From JAWVFM01 sp963823245 (lineage in GTDB: Bacteria; Actinomycetota; Thermoleophilia; Solirubrobacterales; 70-9), in assembly GCA_963823245.1 (NCBI GenBank), contig CAWGKQ010000010.1, forward strand, positions 186,001-250,000: a stretch of 64,000 bases of DNA, given 5' to 3'. Below the pieces are notes generated by a model that did no database searches, was not told the origin of the DNA, and saw only the letters and a list, made by a program, of their open reading frames with translations. The translations under genes were made by a program, and so were the position numbers. Shown here piece after piece: positions 17,131 through 25,370 of this stretch; position 1 is the stretch's first letter, and each line of letters starts with the position of its first letter.

Positions 17131-19164
17131 TTATTGCTCGAAGTTCTTGTAGTAGCGCGAGGGCGTCGGACCCTGCTGACCCTGGTACTTGGAACCGGTG
17201 GATTCGCTGCCGTAGGGCGTCTCGGCCTCGCTCGTCATCTGCAGGAACGAGATCTGGCCGATCCGCATCCCGGGATAGATCGCAATCGGGAGGTTGGCGA
17301 CGTTCGAGAGCTCGAGGGTGAGGTGACCGTCCCAGCCAGCATCGACGAAGCCGGCGGTATTACTGGCGAAGACACCGCCGTGTCCAGCTAGGAAGTTCTC
17401 GATCTTCCGTCCGCCCGGCTTGACCTCAAGGTCGAAGATCGGCTCCGTCGTCCCGGTGTCCCTGACCTCGACGACCCTGTCCCAGCGCAGGTGCCCATCG
17501 ACCAAGCGATTCAGGCGTGGGAGAGAGGCGCAGTCCAGCCGACGTACGTACACGCCACGAATCCTGCGCAACGTCGCCAGACGGACGGCGTCACGGCCGG
17601 TGCGGTTCTCGATGTTGCACAGGTCGGTGGCGTGTCTGAACCCCGCCCGCCGGCTTGCTTCGGCCTGGGTGAGACCGGCCTCCTTGCGAATGTCGACCAA
17701 CAGCCGGTCGGGCAATGGCACGCCGGTGAGGAGCTTGTGCTCCCTTAGGGGCAGGTATACCTGCCACGCCCGCTTGCCCTCGTCGCGGACTCTGAACGTC
17801 GACGCCGCGCGGCGGCCCACTCGCTCAGCCAGCAAGAGCAGATCCGTAACGAGCTGCTCCGAGCCCGTCCATACCGACGTTCGCGCGGACTCCCGGGAAC
17901 CGTCGCCGTCCACGAGCCCATCGAGGAACTCGTGAACGCGAGCCCAGGGCCAATTGAAAACGAGGGGCGGGACACGTTTCTGGAGTGCGCCCTCACCGGT
18001 GCCGAGCCACTTGAATACCAGCGAGAAGAGGGCGGAGCATCCGGTGATCGACCGGCCCTCAGCCCGGGAGGTCGACACACCGAGACGCTGAAGAATCCCC
18101 TCGGTCCGGTCCAGGACGTCGACGTCGGTGTTGGAGACCGTGAACTGCACGTCCCTACGTGAGCCTTCGGCGACGTACAGGCCAAGGAGCCAGGCAAAGT
18201 CCGACGTCACCTTCATGAACCGAGACGCGGAGTCCTTCCCTTGGCGCACAGAAATGCGGTCGTCGGCACCCAGACTTTGGAGAAGCCCACGGATGCTCGC
18301 CGCCACCGTGAATGGAAGGCGCGAGCGCGACCGGTAGTAGTCGAAGTGCTTGATCCCAAGCCGCTTCATCTCCTCGCGGATCATTTGCTCGTGTTCCACA
18401 AAGGCGGTCTCCACGGTGGGGCCGGTGCACATGAGCAGCCCGTAGTCCTCCTCGGGGATCACGGCGAGGAGGTCGAGGGTCAGCACCGGATCCGGAGGAT
18501 CAGGGACAAGCGAGGGGATCGCTACGCGAGTGCCTTCCCGAAGAGCAAGGGTCCGCGTCTTGGCGAGCTCCCCCCGTTCGTCGAGCGTGAAGAGGTTGTG
18601 GCCTGCGGTCACCCGCAGGCGGCGGCCGGACGCTAGGCGAACTTCGTAGATCCGGTCGGGCGGGCCCTCGTACCAGCCGGTGATCTCGTGGTAACCGACC
18701 TTGAAGGTCTCCGGGTCGAACGACACGACGGAGCCCTTGATTCGGTCGCGGACGATCTCGCCGATCAGCCGGGGCGCCAGTCCTTCCTCGGTCAGCAGCA
18801 TCACGGGCTCGGAGGCCGGAAGGCTCGAGTGAATCAACAGCCCCAGCCTGCCCAAACTCGATTTTCCCTCGAGCCGAGCCACGACATCATCAGGCAGCTT
18901 CACGCGCTCGAGCGTCGACCCCAGCACGAACTCCCCCGGGTGCAGGATGAAGGCCCCGTCCTCGGCCACCTCGACCAGCTCGGTCAGGTCCTCCTGGTTG
19001 CGCTTGGGGTCGATGTAGGGCGTCGTGTCGTTGCGGAATACGCGGAAGAACCGGTCCACGCGCAGGTCCACCGACGACGGCTGGATGCCTCCTTCGAGCA
19101 GCGGGTCGATGAGGATGCTGCCGTCGTCGAGAGCGTCGCGAATGGAGCGGTCGGAGAGGATCAC
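17131..19164 (-). CDS. dcd: dCTP deaminase interrupted by an in-frame intein
   Basis: A 677-residue precursor. Residues 1-113 and 603-677 together make a 188-residue Dcd, which converts dCTP to dUTP (some homologues also hydrolyse dUTP) in thymidylate supply. N-extein landmarks are GIQPSSVDLRV and LEGKSSLGRLGLLIHS; the C-extein resumes TAGFVDAGWDGHLTLEL and ends with SKYQGQQGPTPSRYY. The intein lies inside the conserved HS-TAGFVD active-site block, so activity should require splicing. The GTG start gives the normal MILSDRSI N-terminus. The gene is convergent to a small zinc-ribbon protein gene, with 46 nt between their 5' ends. Confidence 0.93.
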   Translation of the reverse strand: MILSDRSIRDALDDGSILIDPLLEGGIQPSSVDLRVDRFFRVFRNDTTPYIDPKRNQEDLTELVEVAEDGAFILHPGEFVLGSTLERVKLPDDVVARLEGKSSLGRLGLLIHSSLPASEPVMLLTEEGLAPRLIGEIVRDRIKGSVVSFDPETFKVGYHEITGWYEGPPDRIYEVRLASGRRLRVTAGHNLFTLDERGELAKTRTLALREGTRVAIPSLVPDPPDPVLTLDLLAVIPEEDYGLLMCTGPTVETAFVEHEQMIREEMKRLGIKHFDYYRSRSRLPFTVAASIRGLLQSLGADDRISVRQGKDSASRFMKVTSDFAWLLGLYVAEGSRRDVQFTVSNTDVDVLDRTEGILQRLGVSTSRAEGRSITGCSALFSLVFKWLGTGEGALQKRVPPLVFNWPWARVHEFLDGLVDGDGSRESARTSVWTGSEQLVTDLLLLAERVGRRAASTFRVRDEGKRAWQVYLPLREHKLLTGVPLPDRLLVDIRKEAGLTQAEASRRAGFRHATDLCNIENRTGRDAVRLATLRRIRGVYVRRLDCASLPRLNRLVDGHLRWDRVVEVRDTGTTEPIFDLEVKPGGRKIENFLAGHGGVFASNTAGFVDAGWDGHLTLELSNVANLPIAIYPGMRIGQISFLQMTSEAETPYGSESTGSKYQGQQGPTPSRYYKNFEQ
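17359..18825 (-). mobile_element. Intein (489 aa) with LAGLIDADG endonuclease and HTH insert, in dcd
   Basis: Precursor residues 114-602. Splicing blocks: Ser114 at the N-junction; block B T186/H189 in RVTAGHNLF; block F IFDLEVKPGG (576-585); C-terminal VFASN with N602, followed by Thr603 as the +1 nucleophile. The penultimate residue is Ser601, not His. A dodecapeptide homing endonuclease is shown by LLGLYVAEGS (326-335) and LDGLVDGDGS (414-423), both with the acidic metal residue. Residues about 488-535 (IRKEAGLTQAEASRRAGF) form an XRE-like helix-turn-helix, probably a DNA-recognition part. Codons use more A/T at third positions than the exteins, suggesting transfer. Confidence 0.92.
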
Positions 19165-19210
19165 GCCGCGCGCAGCCTAGTCGACGCCCAGGCGTGGAGA
19201 TCGGGGGTCG

Positions 19211-19459
19211 ATCACCCGTCCAGAGGCTCCGGCCGGGACCGCCCAGTGGCGCGTCGACCTGCGCTGCCCCGACTGCGAGTGGCTCGGCGGCGGCATCTAC
19301 TCGCAGGCGGTCGTCGACCGCTTCGACGAGGTACTCGACCTCGGCACAGAGGCGCTTCTGAACGACCTCACCCTCCTGGCTCGGACCAACATGGAGGAGG
19401 AGGTCGAGCGCTTCGTGGCCGCCCTCGACGGCGGCCACGTCGTCCCGTCCGACGTCTAG
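19211..19459 (+). CDS. Small protein with a CPDC zinc-ribbon half, probable ATC start
   Basis: About 82 residues beginning (I/M)TRPEAPAGTAQWRVDLRC, with a CPDC knuckle and then a helical part (VVDRFDEVLDLGTEALLNDL, EEEVERFVAALDGG). Third positions are almost all G/C, so it is coding. The frame is open from 19181 but has no ATG, GTG or TTG; ATC at 19211 with GGAG and GGGGG upstream is the best start. A GTG at 19194 in another frame would need a one-base indel. Its TAG overlaps the hepT stop in CTAG. Only one Cys pair is seen beyond C-x-x-C, so zinc binding is uncertain. Function unknown. Confidence 0.5.
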   Translation: MTRPEAPAGTAQWRVDLRCPDCEWLGGGIYSQAVVDRFDEVLDLGTEALLNDLTLLARTNMEEEVERFVAALDGGHVVPSDV

Positions 19460-20430
19460 CTATAGCGCTCCACCACGCCGTCCGCGACGAGGTCGAGCAG
19501 CTTCCGCTGCTCAGGGTCGATCGGGGCTTCGGCCAGAGCCCGCTTCGCTCCATCGACGCGCCCGCGGGCATCGGCGCGCACGTCCTCCAGGGCTCCGGTG
19601 GCCTCGATGCGGTCGCAGATATCCGCCGCGGCGTCGGGGCCGATGCCGCGAAGCTCCAGGCGCCCGAGAGCGGCGTCTCGCTCGCGGGCAACGATCAGGG
19701 GGAGGGTCACCGTCCCGTCGAGGAGGTCGGTGCCTCGAGCCTTGCCGGTGCGCTCGGGCGGCCCCGATACGTCCAGCACGTCATCGAGAAACTGGAACGC
19801 GAGGCCGATCTCGCGCCCGAACTCCCGCAGCGCCCCATCCGCAGCGCCCGGCTCACGCCCGATCACGCAGGCGCACTCGAACAGCCGCGCCGTCTTGAGC
19901 TCGCAGCGGCGCAGGTAGCGCTCCGCCGGCATCCCGACGTCGAACGCGTCGCGGCGCTGGGCGAGCTCGCCCAGCGCGAGACCCACCGAGGCGGAGGCGA
20001 GCAGGGCCACCTGGCGCTCCGCGCCCTCGGCCGCGAGCTCGGCGAACGCCCGGGAGAACAGCAGGTCGCCCACGGCCGTCGCCGCGCTCCGGCCCGACGT
20101 CGCGTAGACGGTGGGACGACCGCGCCGGAGGGGAGCGGCGTCGAGCACGTCGTCGTGGACCAGGGTCGCCATGTGAACCAGCTCGAGCGCGGTCGCCGCC
20201 CTCAGCGCCTCCTCTCCCGCCCCCGGGCCGGCGCAGAGGAGCACCAGGATCGGGCGCAGGCGCTTGCCCCCGGCGTCGAGGGTGGTTCGGGCGGCACTGC
20301 CCAGCGCCGCGCCATGGTCGCCGACGCGCTCGGCAATGCGCCGCTCCACCGCGGCCATCCGCCCCGGGAGCCAGGCCTCCGAGGCATCGAGCACCATCGT
20401 CACCGGGGGCGGGACCGACGATCGGCTCAT
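19456..20430 (-). CDS. Long-chain polyprenyl diphosphate synthase (heptaprenyl-type catalytic subunit)
   Basis: A 324-residue all-alpha trans-prenyltransferase that extends allylic diphosphates with IPP to make the menaquinone side chain. GGKRLRP binds IPP, LVHDDVLD is the first Asp-rich motif (DDxxD) and FQFLDDVLD the second. The context directly after menG and near a HepS-like gene argues for heptaprenyl or octaprenyl synthesis for menaquinone; chain length cannot be read from sequence. It starts 11 nt after the menG stop. Confidence 0.88.
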   Translation of the reverse strand: MSRSSVPPPVTMVLDASEAWLPGRMAAVERRIAERVGDHGAALGSAARTTLDAGGKRLRPILVLLCAGPGAGEEALRAATALELVHMATLVHDDVLDAAPLRRGRPTVYATSGRSAATAVGDLLFSRAFAELAAEGAERQVALLASASVGLALGELAQRRDAFDVGMPAERYLRRCELKTARLFECACVIGREPGAADGALREFGREIGLAFQFLDDVLDVSGPPERTGKARGTDLLDGTVTLPLIVARERDAALGRLELRGIGPDAAADICDRIEATGALEDVRADARGRVDGAKRALAEAPIDPEQRKLLDLVADGVVERYS

Positions 20431-20441
20431 CTCATCTCATC

Positions 20442-21173
20442 TCACTTCACACCTGAGTGGATCGCGATGATGCCGCCCGCCAGGACGAGGCAGCGGACCG
20501 GCTCGATCCCCGCTTCGGCGATCATCGCGGCCAGCCGTTCGGGGTCCGGAAACCGCTTCACCGACTGCGGGAGGTAGGTGTACGCGTCGCGGTCTCCTGC
20601 GATCGTCCCCAGCACCGGGACCAGCCGGTCGAACCAGAGCGAGAAGAACCACGACAGCGGCGGTCGGCGAGGCTGAGTGATCTCGAGGACCACCAGGCGC
20701 CCTCCCGGGCGAAGGACCCTGGCCAGCTCGCCGAGGCCGCGCTCCAGGTCGGCGAAGTTGCGCACACCGAACCCCACCGTCACCGCGTCGAACGTGGCGT
20801 CGTCGTAGGGAAGGTCGAGGGCGTCCGCCCATTCGAAGCGAACCCCGGGCATCGAGTCCGCCTTGCGTCGCGCGATGTCGAGCATCGGCTCGGAGAAGTC
20901 ACAGCCGATCACGGTCCCGCCGGGCCCGACGCGCCGGGAGAGCTCGAGGGTGAGGTCACCGGTCCCGCAGCAGACATCGAGCGCTCGGTCACCGGAGCCT
21001 GCCTCGGCCCGCTCGACGGCCCGCTTGCGCCAGCGCCGGTCGAGGCCTGCCGTCATGGCGCGGTTCATGCGGTCGTAGACGCCCGCGATCCGGTCGAACA
21101 TGCGGTTCACGCCGGTGGCGAAGTCGGCCTGCTCGTCGAGGCCCGTGCTCGAGCCCGGCGCGGATTCGTGCAT
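20442..21173 (-). CDS. menG: Demethylmenaquinone methyltransferase (UbiE/MenG family)
   Basis: A 243-residue SAM-dependent enzyme for the last step of menaquinone synthesis. MFDRIAGVYDRMN is the family N-terminus, LDVCCGTGDLT the SAM-binding motif I, and VTVGFGVRNFADLERGL the UbiE signature, followed by GRLVVLEI and a YTYLPQSVKRFPDPERLA block. It lies between qcrC and hepT on the same strand with short gaps, so quinone synthesis and its oxidase are likely made together. Confidence 0.92.
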   Translation of the reverse strand: MHESAPGSSTGLDEQADFATGVNRMFDRIAGVYDRMNRAMTAGLDRRWRKRAVERAEAGSGDRALDVCCGTGDLTLELSRRVGPGGTVIGCDFSEPMLDIARRKADSMPGVRFEWADALDLPYDDATFDAVTVGFGVRNFADLERGLGELARVLRPGGRLVVLEITQPRRPPLSWFFSLWFDRLVPVLGTIAGDRDAYTYLPQSVKRFPDPERLAAMIAEAGIEPVRCLVLAGGIIAIHSGVK

Positions 21174-21186
21174 CAGAGAAGCGAGG

Positions 21187-21885
21187 CTAGTTCAGCGTCG
21201 CCAGATAGTCGGCGATCTGCTGCAGCTTCTCGGGAGGCAGGCTGTTGAACGCGGGCATGATCCCCGGCCCGGCGCGCAGGGAGCGAAGGATTCCGTTACG
21301 TGGGATCCGCGCCGCGATATGCGTGAGGTTCGGTGCGAGCGTGCCCCCGTTGTCACCGATCTTGTGGCAGGCCAGGCAGCCGGACTGCGCCACGATCTCC
21401 TTGCCCGATTCGACCGATTTCGGCGCCGCTTCCGCGATCCTGTCCGGGGATCCGGTAATCGCGCCCTCGTAGGTGAGGAACGCCATCGCGATAATCGTCA
21501 GGGTCATCGCCGTCATGGCCACCGGCCTTCGCTCCGGCCTTCGCTCGGGGTTGCGGTCGTAGAACGGCAGCAACAGGAGCAGGACCATGCAGATGGTCGG
21601 GATGATGATCGTCGCGAACAACACGAGATCCGGGCCCTTCAGCACCCGCAGGAGCTCGAAGAGGAAGAAGAAGTACCACTCGGGTCGCGGCGTGTAGGTC
21701 GTGGTCGTCGGGTCGACCTTCGGGCCCTGCTCCGCCCCGAGGACGATCGACAGCACGACGATCACGAGCACTACCACGAGCGCCATCGCCGAGTCCTTTG
21801 CGACGGCATAGGGGAAGAAGGGCTTGCCCTTCTTCTTCAGGACCTCATACTCGCGAAGGTACTGCTCCTTGTCGGCCTGGTTCAC
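21187..21885 (-). CDS. qcrC: Menaquinol:cytochrome c reductase, fused subunit IV/cytochrome c (QcrC-type)
   Basis: A 232-residue membrane protein. The N-terminal half has three helices with TPRPEWYFFFLFELLRVLKG, the PEWYF Qo-site motif of cytochrome b subunit IV (PetD). The C-terminal half (about 155-232) is an outward cytochrome c domain with a heme c motif CLACH and a distal Met in GIMPAFN. This b/c fusion is the arrangement of Bacillus-type QcrC, and unlike the diheme QcrC of Mycobacterium/Streptomyces. GTG start 4 nt after qcrB. Confidence 0.9.
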   Translation of the reverse strand: MNQADKEQYLREYEVLKKKGKPFFPYAVAKDSAMALVVVLVIVVLSIVLGAEQGPKVDPTTTTYTPRPEWYFFFLFELLRVLKGPDLVLFATIIIPTICMVLLLLLPFYDRNPERRPERRPVAMTAMTLTIIAMAFLTYEGAITGSPDRIAEAAPKSVESGKEIVAQSGCLACHKIGDNGGTLAPNLTHIAARIPRNGILRSLRAGPGIMPAFNSLPPEKLQQIADYLATLN

Positions 21886-21889
21886 GGCC

Positions 21890-22693
21890 TCACACCTTCT
21901 CGGTCCGCAGGGACTTCGGCTTCACGTCCGCCTTGAGCCAGGGCGGCGCGGTGGTCCCGAGCTTCACCACGAGGTAGAGGTGCGCGCCGATCAGGCCGAT
22001 GATGAGCCCCGGTATCAGAAGCATGTGGATCGAGTAGAACCGCGAGAGCGTGGTGGGGCCGAACTCGGAGCCGGCTCTCAGGAAGTCGGCCAGGAAGGGG
22101 CCGATGAACGGCCCCGTCGCCGTGATGTTGTTGGCGACCGTGGTCGCCCAGAACGACCGCTGGTCGAACGGCAATAGGTAGCCCGTGAGGCCCATGACCA
22201 TCGTCAGGATCAGCAGGACGACGCCGATCACCCAGTTGAGCTCGCGCGGGTATTTGTAGGCGCCGAAGACGAAGGTCCGCGCCATGTGGAGGAAGATCAG
22301 GATCACCATCACCGTGGCGCCCCACTTGTGCATGCCGCGGACGAACTCGCCGAGGAAGACGTCGTTCGTGAGGTGGGTGATCGACGCGTAGGCCTGGGTG
22401 GGCGACGGCGTGTAGTACATCGCCAGGAAGACGCCGGTCACCGCCTGGACGACGAACGCGAACAGTGTCGCCGAGCCGAGCGTGTAGAACCAGTTGGTCC
22501 CCTTCGGGACCTTCCGGTAGAGCATCCCCGTGAGGAAGCTCGCTCCGCCCGTGCGCTCGTCGAGCCACCCGACGAGGTCGGCGCCGCCCTCCTTGGCCCG
22601 ATCCGAGGCCGACGGCGCGGCGCCGTTGCCGGTGCCGTTCCCCTCGCCGGGCTTCGCCGGCTTTCGGAGGCCTGCGGGCCGTGAGGCCTTCAT
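21890..22693 (-). CDS. qcrB: Menaquinol:cytochrome c reductase cytochrome b6-type subunit
   Basis: About 267 residues. Four membrane helices carry two heme b sites: histidines in VRGMHKW and FLHMARTF on one helix pair, and in FYSIHMLLIPG and IGAHLYLV on the other. This is the short cytochrome b6 form, completed by QcrC. ATG at 22693 is chosen over GTG 22702 because GAGGT lies 7 nt upstream. A Gly/Asn-rich cytosolic N-terminus precedes the first helix. Confidence 0.92.
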   Translation of the reverse strand: MKASRPAGLRKPAKPGEGNGTGNGAAPSASDRAKEGGADLVGWLDERTGGASFLTGMLYRKVPKGTNWFYTLGSATLFAFVVQAVTGVFLAMYYTPSPTQAYASITHLTNDVFLGEFVRGMHKWGATVMVILIFLHMARTFVFGAYKYPRELNWVIGVVLLILTMVMGLTGYLLPFDQRSFWATTVANNITATGPFIGPFLADFLRAGSEFGPTTLSRFYSIHMLLIPGLIIGLIGAHLYLVVKLGTTAPPWLKADVKPKSLRTEKV

Positions 22694-22709
22694 CGCGCGC
22701 ACCTCGTGA

Positions 22710-23387
22710 TCACGGCGGCGGGAAGGTCGAGGGGCGCGGCGGATAGATGATGTTCCAGATGCCGCCCGTGTACTCGCCCGGGTCGCGCGCCCGGACCGGG
22801 TCGAGCTGGTTGGTGACGCTGTAGCGCGGGCCGAGCTCCACCTGCCCGTCGCGCACGCGGGTCTGGAAGCGATCGAGCGGGCGCACCGGGGGACCTCCGA
22901 TCACCTTGCCCTCGAAGTCGTAGACACCGCCGTGGCAGGGGCAGATGAAGTTCCCCGCCGCGGCCACGAACTTCACCGGGCAGCCGAGGTGCGCGCAGCG
23001 CGTGGAGAGCGCCACGTACGTGCCCTCCTTCTCGTTGAAGGGCGGGCTCGGGTCGGCGGCGCGCACGTAGGCGGTGGTCTTCCCGGCCTCGCCGATCCCG
23101 GGCACGATCGTGAAGACCACGGGCCGGTAGGTGTCGACGACGAAGCGGTCGGTGGGGCCCACGGGCTCCCACGTCTCGTCGGGGCGCTCGAACATCGGTG
23201 CTACCGCGAAGCCGATCGCCGGGAGCACGATCGCGATCCCTGCGGCTGTGCCGAGGCCGGCACCCAGCTTGGTCAGCGACTCCCGCCGCGTCAGGGACTC
23301 GCCCTCGAAGTAGCCGGCGGGAGCCGGCTCGGGAACGGCCCCGTCACCGTTGCCGGTTCCGTTGCTGGTGTCGGCGGCGTCTGCCAA
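22710..23387 (-). CDS. qcrA: Rieske [2Fe-2S] iron-sulfur subunit of the bc complex
   Basis: A 225-residue subunit with one membrane helix (about 40-62) and a C-terminal Rieske domain: CAHLGC and CPCHGG supply the two Cys and two His ligands. SLTRRESLTKLGAG before the helix has a twin arginine, fitting export of the folded cluster domain through the Tat system encoded at 16070-17071. It accepts an electron from menaquinol and moves it to the cytochrome c domain. First of qcrABC. Confidence 0.93.
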   Translation of the reverse strand: MADAADTSNGTGNGDGAVPEPAPAGYFEGESLTRRESLTKLGAGLGTAAGIAIVLPAIGFAVAPMFERPDETWEPVGPTDRFVVDTYRPVVFTIVPGIGEAGKTTAYVRAADPSPPFNEKEGTYVALSTRCAHLGCPVKFVAAAGNFICPCHGGVYDFEGKVIGGPPVRPLDRFQTRVRDGQVELGPRYSVTNQLDPVRARDPGEYTGGIWNIIYPPRPSTFPPP

Positions 23388-23426
23388 GTTCCTGGATGGT
23401 CCGCCCGGCCCCGGCGCGAGGTGCGC

Positions 23427-24056
23427 TCAGGCCGAGCCGTCGCCGCGGGATTCTATTGCCTCGGCGGCCTCGTCAAGGGCCGCCTCGATGCCCGCGGCTG
23501 CAGCCTGGGCACGCGCCGCCGGCAGGAGCAGCGAGGGGGCCGCGGGGTCGTTACCGCGCAGGCCCGCCTTTGCAGCTTCGTGCTCTGGGCTGGCGCCTGC
23601 CGCCACCGCGATTGCGGTCGCGAGCCAGAGCGCGTCGGCCGCTTTGCCCCTCCCGCGGCCCTCAGCGGAGAGCTGCGCGCACAGGGAGATCAGGTCGGCG
23701 AGCTCGCGGACCGCCTCGAGGTCACCGAGGCGGGCCAGGCGGTCGAGCCCGAGCGCATAGAGGTGATCGCCGGCGAGGAGGGCGAGGTCCTCGTCGACCC
23801 CGGCCAGGAGTCGCGATTGTCCGTAATGCAGCAGGTAGCCCTCGCGGATCGACTCGATGACGATGGCGTACTCGGCGGGGGCCGATGCGCACCGTGGGCC
23901 CAGGGCAGCGAGGGGGCCGAGGATCGGCCGCTCGGTCGGCTCGACCACGTGGTCGGAGATGACGGTCCCCTCGTCGCGCAGCTGCGCTGCGATGGCGACG
24001 AGGGCGCCGGCGCTCGCTGATGCGGATTGTCCACCCGTGAGGGGCATGAGCCGCAT
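23427..24056 (-). CDS. All-helical protein, possible heptaprenyl diphosphate synthase component I (HepS)-like
   Basis: About 209 residues with no signal or membrane segment. The centre reads YLLHYGQSRLLAGV, then LLAGDHLYALGLDRLARLGD, resembling the LLAGDYxxxxxYxxLA stretch of Bacillus HepS, the non-catalytic partner of heptaprenyl diphosphate synthase. In Bacillus the order is hepS-menG-hepT; here the same order holds with qcrABC inserted before menG. The tail is Ala-rich. The ATG overlaps the hemL stop (ATGA), giving translational coupling. The similarity is by eye and modest; it could be an unrelated helical protein. Confidence 0.5.
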   Translation of the reverse strand: MRLMPLTGGQSASASAGALVAIAAQLRDEGTVISDHVVEPTERPILGPLAALGPRCASAPAEYAIVIESIREGYLLHYGQSRLLAGVDEDLALLAGDHLYALGLDRLARLGDLEAVRELADLISLCAQLSAEGRGRGKAADALWLATAIAVAAGASPEHEAAKAGLRGNDPAAPSLLLPAARAQAAAAGIEAALDEAAEAIESRGDGSA

Positions 24057-25348
24057 CAGGCCGCCTCGACGGCCTCGCGCATGGCCTCCCTCGCTGCCTC
24101 GACCGTTCTTTCGATCGCGGCCGAGTCGTGCGCCAACGAGGGAAACCACGCCTCGAACTGCGACGGCGGGGCGTAGATCCCACGCTCCAGCAGCCCGCGC
24201 CAGAAACGACCGTAGGCGTCGAGGTCACACTCCGAGGCGGAGGCGAAATCGGTCACCGGACCCTCGCTGAAGAACATGGTGACGAGCCCGCGCTCGGAGG
24301 CGACCTGGATCGGCAGCCCGTCGGCCGCCTCGCGGAGCCCGCCGGCGAGCATGGTGGTCAGCTCTCCCAGCCGCTCGTAGGCCTCGGGGTCCAGACGCTC
24401 GAGCGTCGCGAGCCCGGCGGCGACCGCCAGGGGGTTCCCCGACAGGGTCCCGGCCTGGTAGACGTCGCCCGCCGGGGCCACCATCGACATCAGCTCGCGT
24501 CGACCGCCGTACGCGGCGGCCGGCAGGCCGCCACCCAGGATCTTGCCGAGGATCGTGAGGTCGGCATCGACGCCGTAGAGCTCCTGTGCCCCACCCCTCG
24601 CGACGCGGAAGCCCGTGATCACCTCGTCGAAAACGAGGAGCGCGCCGTGCGCGTCGGCCGCGGCGCGCAGGTGCTCGAGGAAGCCCGGAGCCGGGGGGAC
24701 GACGCCCATGTTCGCCGGGATCGGCTCGGCGAGGATCGCGGCGACGTCGCGCTCGGCCAGCGCCGCTTTGAGGGCATCGGCGTCGTTCCACGCCACGAGG
24801 ATCGTGTCCGCCGCCTGCGCCTCGGTGACCCCGGGGCTCGCGGGAATGCCGCCGGTGGCGAGGCCGGAGCCGGCCTCGGCGAGCAGGCCGTCGACGTGCC
24901 CGTGGTAGGCACCGGCGAACTTCACGATCGCGTCGCGCCCCGTGGCGGCGCGGGCCAGGCGCACGGCGCTCATCGTCGCCTCGGTGCCCGAGCTCACCAT
25001 GCGCACCATCTCGACCGACCCGAAGCGGTCGATCACCTCCGCGGCGAGGGCCGCCTCGCCGCGAGTCGGCGCTCCGTAGCTCGTGCCGCGGGCGGCGGCG
25101 GCCCGAACGGCGAGGACGACGTTCGGGCGCGCGTGGCCGAGGATGAGGGGTCCCCACGAGCAGACCCAGTCGATGTAGCGGTGCCCATCGACGTCGATCA
25201 GCTCGAACCCCTCTGCGCGGTCGACGTAGATGGGATGGTCGCGGCCAATCGCGCGCATGGCGCGCACCGGCGAGTTGACGCCGCCGGGCATGAGGCCGAC
25301 TGCGCGAGCGTGCGCCGCGGCGGACTGGCGCGTGTCGAGGCCGCTCAA
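24056..25348 (-). CDS. hemL: Glutamate-1-semialdehyde 2,1-aminomutase
   Basis: About 430 residues, the usual length, if read from TTG at 25348 (GGGAG upstream). PLP enzyme that makes 5-aminolevulinate. MPGGVNSPVRA is the family N-terminus, VSSGTEATMSAVRLARA binds PLP phosphate, VFDEVITGFR holds the ring-binding Asp and LGKILGGGLPAAAYGG the Schiff-base lysine. It lies in the hemB-siroheme decarboxylase-hemL unit, so ALA is made by the C5 route. Confidence 0.92.
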   Translation of the reverse strand: MSGLDTRQSAAAHARAVGLMPGGVNSPVRAMRAIGRDHPIYVDRAEGFELIDVDGHRYIDWVCSWGPLILGHARPNVVLAVRAAAARGTSYGAPTRGEAALAAEVIDRFGSVEMVRMVSSGTEATMSAVRLARAATGRDAIVKFAGAYHGHVDGLLAEAGSGLATGGIPASPGVTEAQAADTILVAWNDADALKAALAERDVAAILAEPIPANMGVVPPAPGFLEHLRAAADAHGALLVFDEVITGFRVARGGAQELYGVDADLTILGKILGGGLPAAAYGGRRELMSMVAPAGDVYQAGTLSGNPLAVAAGLATLERLDPEAYERLGELTTMLAGGLREAADGLPIQVASERGLVTMFFSEGPVTDFASASECDLDAYGRFWRGLLERGIYAPPSQFEAWFPSLAHDSAAIERTVEAAREAMREAVEAA

Positions 25349-25370
25349 ATCCGCTCCCGGCGCCGCGGGG

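Noticed and set aside
18688..20577. 629-codon plus-strand frame opposite dcd and hepT
   Set aside because: Shadow frame with no domain and no coding bias of its own.
24028..24036. TTGTCCACC, one base from an actinobacterial DnaA box
   Set aside because: Single copy inside a coding region far from dnaA.
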